Shown piece after piece: positions 27,696 to 35,028 of a stretch of 64,000 bases of DNA. The translations under genes and the position numbers were made by a program. The first letter of the stretch is position 1. Each line of letters begins with the position of its first letter. The notes beneath the pieces were generated by a model, which was given only the letters and a program-made list of their open reading frames with translations, did not search any database and had not been told where the DNA came from. This stretch comes from Paraburkholderia panacisoli (GTDB lineage Bacteria; Pseudomonadota; Gammaproteobacteria; Burkholderiales; Burkholderiaceae). Where the stretch lies: the NCBI RefSeq assembly GCF_008369935.1, contig NZ_VTUZ01000030.1, positions 62,001 through 126,000 on the forward strand. The letters run 5' to 3'.

Positions 27696-28709
27696 TCAGG
27701 TGACGGGCGCTGCTGCGTTGGTCGCTGCGTCCAGCCGGTTCGAATCATCTACGCTGGCGAGCAATGTCGGACTGCGATGCACTTTCAAATCCCCCTGCCC
27801 GGACAACAGCTCACATTCACTGAAGAGGTCAGCGACCCAGTCGACAAACACCCGCACCGTTGGCGAGAGGTGGCGATTGTGCGGATAGATCACGGAAATC
27901 GGCATAGGTAGCGGTTTCCACTGCGAGAGGATTTCTACTAACCTTCCCGACCTCAGATGCGGCAGCGCCATGAATCGGGCAGCCTGGATGATACCGATTC
28001 CCTCAAGGCCGCCTTCGACATATGCGTCCGCATCGTTGACAGCGATCTGCCCTTTCACCTTCACCTTGACCGGACGACCGTCCACCTCGAAGGTCCAATC
28101 CATAATGCGGCCGGTCCGCCCCCAGAAATAGTTCACGGCCACATGACGTTCCAGATCTTCGACTGACTCTGGAACGCCACATCGCTTCAGATAGTCAGGG
28201 CTCGCAACGGTTACACCTTGGTATACGCCAATGCGGCGAGCTACAAGCCTGGAGTCCTGGAGAGTACCGATACGAATAACGCAGTCAACACCTTCCTCAA
28301 TCAGGTCAACAGGCCTGTCCCCAAACCCCAGCATCAAATCGATGCCCGGGTAGCGGGTATGGAACTCGTGAATTCTGGGCATAACGGTCATTCTGCCCAG
28401 CGCCCCAGGCATGTCTACCCGCAATTTGCCTCTAGGCGCCTTTCCGGAATTCTCGAGCGAACTCTCCGTTTCTTCGATATCCGCAAGAATTCTTACGCAG
28501 CGTTCATAGTAGGCCGCTCCATCGGGAGTCAAATTCAGACGGCGCGTCGTGCGCTGCAACAACCGCACCCTTAGATGTGCCTCAAGCTGCTGGATAATTA
28601 CCGTAACGGAAGCGCGCGGTAAGTCCAACACGCCGGCCGCCCGACTGAAGCTGCTGGTCTCGACCACCTTCGTGAAGACGTTCATGGCCTGCAGTCGATC
28701 CATATCCAT
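27696..28709 (-). CDS. LysR-family transcriptional regulator
   Basis: A 337-aa regulator opening MDMDRLQAMNVFTKVVETSSF, typical of the DmlR/PA-type LysR subgroup. The winged HTH covers FSRAAGVLDLPRASVTVIIQQL. The effector domain includes LRVDMPGALGRMTVMPRIHEF, DCVIRIGTLQDSRLVARRIG and LEGIGIIQAARFMALPHL. The last 30 residues (after GQGDLKVHR) are longer than usual and low in homology-like sequence, so the 3' end may have been altered. It could control the downstream hydrolase or a lost divergent gene; the space upstream carries two operator-like sites. Confidence 0.85.
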   Translation of the reverse strand: MDMDRLQAMNVFTKVVETSSFSRAAGVLDLPRASVTVIIQQLEAHLRVRLLQRTTRRLNLTPDGAAYYERCVRILADIEETESSLENSGKAPRGKLRVDMPGALGRMTVMPRIHEFHTRYPGIDLMLGFGDRPVDLIEEGVDCVIRIGTLQDSRLVARRIGVYQGVTVASPDYLKRCGVPESVEDLERHVAVNYFWGRTGRIMDWTFEVDGRPVKVKVKGQIAVNDADAYVEGGLEGIGIIQAARFMALPHLRSGRLVEILSQWKPLPMPISVIYPHNRHLSPTVRVFVDWVADLFSECELLSGQGDLKVHRSPTLLASVDDSNRLDAATNAAAPVT

Positions 28710-28949
28710 CTACCTCTCAAGTGGGTCGCCAAAACCAGAAATATCTTGGCTTTCGGCACAATAGCGCAGCAGGAGGGCGTAGTACGCACTAACAAATTTG
28801 CCGGACGAACGCGTGCAGGGTTGGTGCACTGCTGTCAGTGACCTTGCTACGCCGGTCACTGGATACGTGGGACAAAGTGTGCATGACCAAGCCTCGCGTG
28901 CGAGGCTGCACGATATCCGCTAGATTGGAACGCGGCCAATCGCAAAAGC

Positions 28950-28967
28950 ACTATGTCTGTACATATT
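28950..28967. promoter_or_regulatory. Operator-like palindrome, site 1 of the 29-kb pair
   Basis: ACTATGTCTGTACATATT is a near match to the 18-bp palindromes at 59381 and 62722 (the last differs at two positions). It is inferred to be a binding site for a GntR-type dimer because of those matches. Confidence 0.5.
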
Positions 28968-29081
28968 GGAACATGAATTTTTCTCAAGGTCAATAATCGA
29001 TGCGCATCGTCCGTGGATAATCAATGCAGGCAAACTCACTCACCGTCTGATCTGTGCGATTGACAGCGGCCTCCCACTTAC

Positions 29082-29099
29082 CATATGTACGATCATATT
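29082..29099. promoter_or_regulatory. Operator-like palindrome, site 2 of the 29-kb pair
   Basis: CATATGTACGATCATATT shares TATGTACG and CATA spacing with the site at 62613. It also shares the nonamer TATGTACGA with the TetR promoter at 29733-29741, so it could instead be a TetR site. Weaker than the other copies. Confidence 0.35.
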
Positions 29100-29463
29100 G
29101 ATTTTGTTGGCACAGGAAGAGAGGCATTCGCAGGGCCCGTGTTATGGCGGTTTTGAAGTCTCCCCACCAACACGGGAGCCCCTGCCCGACTCTGTGGACG
29201 CAAATCGCCGAAGACCGCAGGTTGGACGCTGACGCGTCCTCCTCTGCTGACGCAGCTGGCTAACTTCGCAAGCAGAACGAACGAGCTCCTACGAGACCGA
29301 CCAGATCAGTCAGCCAAGTGATCGGTCGTCCATCTTCGTTGTTCGTGCGGCCAGATCGGACCTGCCGAATTCTCATAAGGCTTACGCCTCGACCCCTAGA
29401 CGCGGGCTGGCAGGCGGCGATCAACCGATAGTGCGCGGCGGCAGGAAACGCTTGCTATGAGTG

Positions 29464-29485
29464 TCCAACCGCCTAGGCGGTTGGA
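29464..29485. repeat. Perfect 22-bp palindrome
   Basis: TCCAACCGCCT at 29464-29474 is followed immediately by its exact reverse complement, then TTTTC. As RNA it would need a loop within the centre, leaving an 8-9 bp stem with a short U-tract, so it could terminate plus-strand transcription. It could also be a protein-binding palindrome or a trace of a transposon end. Confidence 0.5.
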
Positions 29486-29720
29486 TTTTCGACCGCAGGC
29501 TGCACCGTCATCGATTGTGCCGTCGCCGGCGAGAAAAATTCGGCATTGCCCGCCCCGACAAAAGCGGAGGATCGTACTGCTTCACAGGTTACTGCTTGCA
29601 TGCAATGAGCGATTGTCCCGCCAGACGACTCTGCGCTGCACAAAATCTTGGCGGAGACAGGCGCCACTTCCGCTGCGCTTTAATGGTGCAGAACCAAGAG
29701 GCGTCAGGACGTCCGTTCGA

Positions 29721-29749
29721 TTGCGCTATAATATGTACGAGCGTATAAT
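29721..29749 (+). promoter_or_regulatory. Promoter with internal palindrome upstream of the TetR gene
   Basis: TTGCGC (29721-29726), a 17-base spacer and TATAAT (29744-29749) make a sigma-70-like promoter. The palindrome TACG-AG-CGTA (29736-29745) lies in the spacer and overlaps the -10 box, a normal place for an autoregulatory TetR operator. The start codon at 29764 leaves only a very short leader. Confidence 0.6.
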
Positions 29750-29763
29750 TCACGAGCATCATC

Positions 29764-30345
29764 ATGTCCAGACCGTCACACAGAGATACTCTCCTCGCCA
29801 AAGGCATGGGTGTCGTCCATGAGCACGGCTTCAATGGCGCAAGCGTGCGGGACATCGTCCAGGCGGCGGGAGTGCCACACGGATCGTTCACAAACCATTT
29901 CGCGTCTAAGGAAGCGTTTGGTTTGGAAGTGATTGATTTGTATTTTGCCGGTGCTTGCCTTGACCTTCGCGAGACGCTGTGCAATGACGAACTCGCTCCG
30001 CTGCTCAGGCTACGCAAATATATGGACGCAAGCATCAGGCACATAAGCCGGAACGATTCCCGCAACGGATGCTTATTCGGTAATTTCGCCATAGAGGCAG
30101 GCGACAGCAGCGAATCTATACGGCTGCGAATCGTCGAGATTTTTGCAGAAATCGAAAAATGCGTCGCCTATTGCCTGACGGCGGCAGTCAAAGCACGCGA
30201 GCTTGGTGCCGGCACCAATTGCGAGGAACTTGCCTCGTTTATCGTGGCTTCTCTGCAGGGCGCATTCTTGATGGCGAAAGTGCACCGAGATCCCACTCCC
30301 GTTGTCAACTTCAAAGAGATCTTGTTCTCGGTGATTCTACGCTGA
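29764..30345 (+). CDS. TetR/AcrR-family transcriptional repressor
   Basis: A 193-aa regulator with the TetR HTH in the first 50 residues: GFNGASVRDIVQAAGVPHGS and then NHFASKEAFGLEVID. The C-terminal helical domain (SRNGCLFGNFAIEAG, GAFLMAKVHRDPTP) resembles the group that includes regulators of oxidoreductases and acrylate or electrophile detoxification. Its own promoter contains a palindrome, suggesting autorepression. There is no target gene beside it: IS607 lies immediately downstream, so the partner may have been displaced. Confidence 0.88.
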   Translation: MSRPSHRDTLLAKGMGVVHEHGFNGASVRDIVQAAGVPHGSFTNHFASKEAFGLEVIDLYFAGACLDLRETLCNDELAPLLRLRKYMDASIRHISRNDSRNGCLFGNFAIEAGDSSESIRLRIVEIFAEIEKCVAYCLTAAVKARELGAGTNCEELASFIVASLQGAFLMAKVHRDPTPVVNFKEILFSVILR

Positions 30346-30474
30346 CCTACAAGGCACGTTGCGAGCCGGCAGACCGATCTCCGGCTCGCGACTCCTTCAC
30401 CGTCATCACACTGCAACAGATCACGTAACCGGGCTATTGGTCCCCGGAACTCGCCTAACCTCTTGCCGTTTGTT

Positions 30475-32004
30475 TCAACGTGCACAAATCTGCTCATGCA
30501 GATTGTCTTTGCAGGGCAAACGGTTGTCCCTGCTGAGGGGCGCGGCGTTGCCGCCGCGACCAAAGGTACCTTTCGCACTCCGGCGCGGCGAACCACTCCG
30601 GGTGGCGAGCCACTGCTCGCGCATCACACCGCTGTACGCCGCATGAACGCCGCGCCAGGCGGCCACACGCGATTCCCGGCCTTTCCTTGCAGGTAGCTCG
30701 AGGGAGTGATGACCACCCCGCACCGGAACACGGACAGCCGTGCCGGCGCTTGGCAGACGTTCAGTTAACTTCTGCCCGCGACGGGCGATCACGCCCGCCG
30801 CAGCAGCATGCACACTCCAGCCACGTCGCGATGCGTATTTCACCGCACCGATGGTCGACGTGTAGGCCGGACCAATCCTGATCAGTTCGACACCCGCCCG
30901 CAAGCATTTCGACTCGAGCAGTTGCCGGTATTTTGCATAGAGCAGACCCGAGAGCATGCGCGCTCCCTTCGGACTGAGTTGCGCCATTGCCTTCTTCTTT
31001 GCCGTGAAGTCCAGGTCCTCGGCCACGACCGGTTTGCGCGCGCCCTTCGCCCAGACCACCGCCGCAGTCAACGCGTCAGAAAGCACCGCGTTGCGCTGCC
31101 CGGTGCCCGCGTCCTCCCTCAGAAGTGGGAACCGCCTTGTCCTGAGCAGGTTGCCCAACGGATCGGTCTCCGTCACCGCCAGGTGGTCGGCATTGAAGTC
31201 GATCCCGACGGCGCCGTGCGCAGCATCCAGCTTGGTCCTTTCCGCTGGCTCGTGGTTGAACGACACGAATGCCCGCCAGCCGCGCTCGTCGCGGTGCAGT
31301 CTCCAGCTCAGCGTGACATTCGCTTCCAGCGCCGCATCGAGCGCTTCGCGGTCGTAGCCGAACGTGACGTTGCCCACGAGCAGGTATCTGTCACCGCCGG
31401 GCGAGATCAGCCGGTCCGGCACCCGGATTTTCAGCGTATAGGTGCCATCGGCGGCTCCATGAAGCCGGCGCAGCTGGTTGCCGGCCGTTTCGTCCTTTGA
31501 TCCGACAAAGAATACCCGGTACGAACGGCCGGCTTGCCATTCGCGCAACAACGCTTCGCGGCTGTCGAAACCGGCCAGCTCCAGATGGTGCTGCTGCCCG
31601 AACAGCTTGCGCGTACCAAAGCAGATACCCGGCACGTTGGCAGCGAGCCGCGCCTCGATCTTCCTGAGTTTCGATTCAAGGCGCACCAGGGACATGACGT
31701 TCTGATGGGCCGTTCGGTGTAGTTTCGCTTCGCGCCCGGGCTTCATGCGCAGACGGTCCGCATCGATTTGCGCAATCTGCTGGCGCCGGGCGCTGAGTTG
31801 TGCCGCCTGTCGGCGGATACCTTTCTCCAGACTTCTGCGTTCGTCGCCGAGCAGCTCGCGCGTGCCGTCGATGAGGCCCTGCAGCTCAATCGCCATCGCA
31901 TTGAACAAGCGTGCGGAGATGCCGTGCTCCCGGCAGAACGTCGTCTTGTGTGACTTCGCCTTACCGCCGTGGGCTGCAATACGCGCGTACAGCTTGCGTT
32001 TCAT
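30475..32004 (-). CDS. tnpB: TnpB RNA-guided nuclease (IS607 type), no zinc ribbon
   Basis: A 509-aa TnpB. RuvC-I Asp is in GIDFNADHLAVTETD and RuvC-II Glu in VAEDLDF. The region where TnpB usually has CxxC zinc-ribbon pairs reads IGPAYTSTIGAVKYA with no cysteines. The usual RuvC-III DxNAA block reads SVHAAAAGVIARRG, with His near the Asp position. A Cys/Arg-rich N-terminus (FCREHGISARLFNAMAIELQ) and long helices precede it. TnpB proteins cut DNA with an omega RNA from the element's 3' end and help element retention. The frame stays open and protein-like upstream of ATG 32004 (DAQLLERIAGLYGS) into the end of tnpA, so the true start may be a non-ATG codon near 32080-32110. Confidence 0.85.
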   Translation of the reverse strand: MKRKLYARIAAHGGKAKSHKTTFCREHGISARLFNAMAIELQGLIDGTRELLGDERRSLEKGIRRQAAQLSARRQQIAQIDADRLRMKPGREAKLHRTAHQNVMSLVRLESKLRKIEARLAANVPGICFGTRKLFGQQHHLELAGFDSREALLREWQAGRSYRVFFVGSKDETAGNQLRRLHGAADGTYTLKIRVPDRLISPGGDRYLLVGNVTFGYDREALDAALEANVTLSWRLHRDERGWRAFVSFNHEPAERTKLDAAHGAVGIDFNADHLAVTETDPLGNLLRTRRFPLLREDAGTGQRNAVLSDALTAAVVWAKGARKPVVAEDLDFTAKKKAMAQLSPKGARMLSGLLYAKYRQLLESKCLRAGVELIRIGPAYTSTIGAVKYASRRGWSVHAAAAGVIARRGQKLTERLPSAGTAVRVPVRGGHHSLELPARKGRESRVAAWRGVHAAYSGVMREQWLATRSGSPRRSAKGTFGRGGNAAPLSRDNRLPCKDNLHEQICAR

Positions 32005-32086
32005 CGAGCCGTACAGGCCGGCGATCCGCTCGAGCAGTTGCGCATCGGAAGCCGGCAGCGCAGGCGCGTCTGGGTCGTCGCCTGCA

Positions 32087-32680
32087 TCAGGCGCCCAGCC
32101 CGCAGATTCTTGCGGCTGCGCGAGCCGTCAGGCGCGATGAGAAGACTGTCAGTATCTCGACTAGGTCTTCGGTCAGTTGCTGTTCCCGGGAGACGGCAGC
32201 CGCTGCGTCGAGGACAACAACTTCAACGTGAAAGAATTCGCAGATGCGAAACAGCAGTTCGCTACCAAAGCGAAGCAACCGGCCCTTTGTCACCAGCACC
32301 GGACGGGCGACCCGCCCACGCAAAATGTCCTGCAACAGTCGCTGCAGCCCCTTCTTGCGGTAGTTCAGACCGCTGCCCAGGTCGGTCACGACTTCGACAC
32401 CCGCGAAGCCGGCGTCGACGCAATGCTTTCCGAGCCGTGCCGCCTGCGTCTTCAGCTGTTCAGCCTGGTCATGCGAAGAGACACGGGCGTAGCAGACGGT
32501 TTTGCCCACTGGTGCAGGCGTAGCACCCAGACCCGAACGCAGCGCGTCGTGCAGATAACGTCGATGTCCGCCAACAGTGCGCCCCGCCGGCGCGAGTCGC
32601 CCCTGCCGGTGCCAGCGCCGCAGTGTGCCCACTGCCACGCCCAGCTGGTCTGCCGCTTCGCCGATTGATAAGTGTCGCAT
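32087..32680 (-). CDS. tnpA: IS607-family serine recombinase TnpA
   Basis: A 197-aa transposase with an N-terminal MerR-like HTH (LSIGEAADQLGVAVGTLRRW, residues 4-23) that binds DNA. The small serine recombinase domain follows, with the catalytic Ser in VCYARVSSHDQAEQLKTQ and downstream blocks DLGSGLNYRKKGL and VLVTKGRLLRFGSELL. IS607 TnpA moves the element through a circular intermediate without a fixed target. It starts at MRHLSIGEAA, 20 bases inside the terminal hairpin. The gene is intact and precedes tnpB. Confidence 0.92.
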   Translation of the reverse strand: MRHLSIGEAADQLGVAVGTLRRWHRQGRLAPAGRTVGGHRRYLHDALRSGLGATPAPVGKTVCYARVSSHDQAEQLKTQAARLGKHCVDAGFAGVEVVTDLGSGLNYRKKGLQRLLQDILRGRVARPVLVTKGRLLRFGSELLFRICEFFHVEVVVLDAAAAVSREQQLTEDLVEILTVFSSRLTARAAARICGLGA

Positions 32681-32699
32681 CCCGTATCGGTGTAGAACT

Positions 32700-32733
32700 T
32701 AATGCCGTTCAGTTAAGCGACTGAACGGCATTA
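32700..32733. repeat. Terminal hairpin repeat of the IS607 element
   Basis: TAATGCCGTTCAG (32700-32712) and CTGAACGGCATTA (32721-32733) are perfect inverted repeats around TTAAGCGA. The hairpin sits just upstream of tnpA, where IS607 left ends carry TnpA binding sites. It may also contain the tnpA promoter or operator. Confidence 0.65.
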
Positions 32734-33237
32734 GGGCGTAGGACCCGGTTTTAAACGCGATGATCAGGTTTGAGCAGACCCAGCACTTACTGCTACAAAC
32801 CCGCGACGCGGCGCGCCATGACGCTGCTCCCTCATAGTGCTGTGCCGCTTTCCGAAGCAACGACGGCAACCATCACGACCACACAGATTCTGTCAATGTC
32901 ACTTCCAGGTAAGTTCTTTCGTCACGGTCTTGATGCGTCGGGAACCGGTACGGAATCGGTCGTCGCACGAACGTGCGGCATCTCCCCGCCTCGCGGCACG
33001 ACCATGTTATGCCTGGAGGTATACGCCAGCGTCTGGTCGAATTAACAGGTAACGGTGTTGGGACACAACATTCTTAATTGGCAAGTTTTGTCATTGAAAG
33101 GGCAGATTTGGACATTGTCCGTAAAAGTCGCGAAGGCTACGATCAGCTCTTTGACCGCCCTGTCTCACCCCCGCCCTGCCCCCCAGCCTGGTCGAGCATG
33201 ACAGTCAACCACTCGCAAAATGTGAAGGAGACGCGCG
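32734..33237. other. Intergenic region upstream of fadE-like gene
   Basis: About 500 bases without a supported gene. The last bases carry AAGGAG, the ribosome binding site of the acyl-CoA dehydrogenase. No other signal is recognised. Confidence 0.45.
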
Positions 33238-35028
33238 ATGAGCTATACCGCGCCCATCAAGGACATGCTGTTCGTGATGCAGGAACTGGCGGATCTCGAA
33301 GAGATCACTACGCTGCCGGGTTTCGAAGACGCCAATTTCGACACCGCTCAGGCCATCCTCGAAGAATCGGCGAAACTGTGCGGCGAAGTGCTGGCGCCGC
33401 TGAACGTTGAAGGCGACCGCAATCCCAGCAGTTGGAAGGACGGCGTCGTTACCGCAACGCCAGGCTTCAAGGAGGCTTTCCGGCAGTTTGCCGAAGGCGG
33501 TTGGCAAGGTGTGCAGCATCCGGTCGAGTACGATGGTCAGGGCCTGCCGAAGCTGATAGCAACCTCTTGCCTTGAAATGCTCAACGCTTCAAACCTCTCG
33601 TTCGCGCTGTGTCCGTTATTAACCGACGGCGCGATCGAAGCGCTGCTGACTGCCGGCAGCGAAGTGCAGAAACAGGCGTACGTGCCGAGGCTGATCTCCG
33701 GTGAATGGACCGGGACGATGATCCTCACCGAGCCGCAGGCAGGCTCCGATCTTGCGTTGGTGCGCACGCGCGCCGAGCCGCAGGCCGACGGTTCATTCAA
33801 GCTGTTTGGCACAAAAATATTCATCTCCTGGGGCGAACACGACATGGCGAAAAACATCGTCCATTTCGTGCTGGCGCGCACGCCAAATGCTCCCGAGGGC
33901 GTTAAGGGCATTTCACTTTTCGTGGTGTCAAAGTTTCTTGTCAATGATGATGGCTCGCTGGGCGCACGCAACGACGTGCATTGCGTGTCGCTCGAACACA
34001 AGCTGGGCATCAAGGCGAGCGCAACCGCTGTGATGCAGTTCGGCGATCATGGCGGCGCAATCGGCCATCTGATTGGCGAAGAGAACCGCGGCCTCGAGTA
34101 CATGTTCATCATGATGAACGCAGCTCGCTTCGCGGTGGGCGTACAGGGTGTCGCAATATCAGATCGTTCGTACCAGAAAGCGGCCGCCTATGCGAAAGAG
34201 CGCGTGCAAAGCCGCCCCGTCGGCAGTTCTGCAAAACAGCCGGTCGCGATCATCCACCACCCGGATGTGCGCCGCATGCTCGCAACGATGCGCAGCTTGA
34301 CCGAGGCGTCGCGTGCGTTGGCATATGTAGCCGCAGCACATTGCGACATAGGCCATCACCATCCAAATGAAGCGACGCGCGCCGAGCATCAGGCGATCTA
34401 CGAATTCCTGGTGCCGATCGTCAAGGGTTGGAGCACGGAACTGTCAATCGATGTGACCAGTCTTGGCGTGCAGGTGCATGGTGGCATGGGCTTCATGGAA
34501 GAAACAGGAGCCGCGCAGTATTATCGCGACGCGCGCATCCTGCCGATCTACGAAGGCACAACCGCCATTCAGGCGAACGACCTGATTGGCCGCAAGACGG
34601 TGCGCGACGGTGGCGCCGTTGCGAAGTACCTGCTGGTTGGCATCGCAAAGACGGTCGAAACGCTCGGTCGCCATCAGGGGGCAGCGTTCGAATCGATGCA
34701 AAAACAACTGGCGCAAGGACATCGCTCACTGGAGGCGGCTGTGGAGTTTGTCATCGCCAATATCAAGCGCGACCCAAATGCAGTGTTCGCGGGCAGCGTG
34801 CCTTATCTGAAGCTCACTGGACTCATCCTGGGCGGTTGGCAGATGGCACGTGCGCTGTTGGCAGCGGCAGAAAAACGCGAGGAAGACCCGTCGTTCTACG
34901 GTGCCAAGATCGCAACGGCACAGTTCTACGCTGAGCATGTGCTTCCGCAGGCCGCCGCGCTTGAAACGTCGATCGTCAGTGGGAAGGGAAATGAAGGCGT
35001 ACTGGCTCTCGCTGAAGATCAGTTCTGA
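33238..35028 (+). CDS. Acyl-CoA dehydrogenase with C-terminal extension (FadE5/PA0508-like)
   Basis: A 596-aa FAD enzyme for the first step of beta-oxidation, longer than the usual 380-400 aa because of a helical C-terminal domain. Visible blocks are GEWTGTMILTEPQAGSDLALVRTRA (FAD/substrate site), GIKASATAVMQFGD, and the catalytic-loop region MGFMEETGAAQYYRDARILPIYEGTTAIQANDLIGRK. AAGGAG nine bases before the ATG fixes the start. Its stop overlaps the next start by one base (TGATG), so it is translationally coupled to the ETF-ubiquinone oxidoreductase that takes its electrons through ETF. Relatives act on medium to long acyl chains. Confidence 0.93.
   Translation: MSYTAPIKDMLFVMQELADLEEITTLPGFEDANFDTAQAILEESAKLCGEVLAPLNVEGDRNPSSWKDGVVTATPGFKEAFRQFAEGGWQGVQHPVEYDGQGLPKLIATSCLEMLNASNLSFALCPLLTDGAIEALLTAGSEVQKQAYVPRLISGEWTGTMILTEPQAGSDLALVRTRAEPQADGSFKLFGTKIFISWGEHDMAKNIVHFVLARTPNAPEGVKGISLFVVSKFLVNDDGSLGARNDVHCVSLEHKLGIKASATAVMQFGDHGGAIGHLIGEENRGLEYMFIMMNAARFAVGVQGVAISDRSYQKAAAYAKERVQSRPVGSSAKQPVAIIHHPDVRRMLATMRSLTEASRALAYVAAAHCDIGHHHPNEATRAEHQAIYEFLVPIVKGWSTELSIDVTSLGVQVHGGMGFMEETGAAQYYRDARILPIYEGTTAIQANDLIGRKTVRDGGAVAKYLLVGIAKTVETLGRHQGAAFESMQKQLAQGHRSLEAAVEFVIANIKRDPNAVFAGSVPYLKLTGLILGGWQMARALLAAAEKREEDPSFYGAKIATAQFYAEHVLPQAAALETSIVSGKGNEGVLALAEDQF

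Larger units (their letters stand above)
28710..29720. other. Gene-free regulatory-looking stretch
   Basis: About 1 kb with no supported gene between a LysR gene and a TetR gene. It holds two copies of the TATGT-N4-ACATA type palindrome (28950 and 29082) and a 22-bp palindrome (29464). These sites with no gene beside them suggest that a regulated gene has been deleted. Confidence 0.4.
30346..32733 (-). mobile_element. IS607-family element (tnpA + tnpB)
   Basis: The element has a serine-recombinase transposase gene and a tnpB gene in the same order and strand. The 5' side ends at a 13-bp hairpin repeat (32700-32733). The 3' end is not marked by an obvious repeat; 30346 is only the end of the TetR gene and serves as an outer limit. 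IS607 elements make no target duplication, so the exact borders need an empty-site comparison. A decayed tnpB relative lies at 13.8-14.4 kb. Confidence 0.75.
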
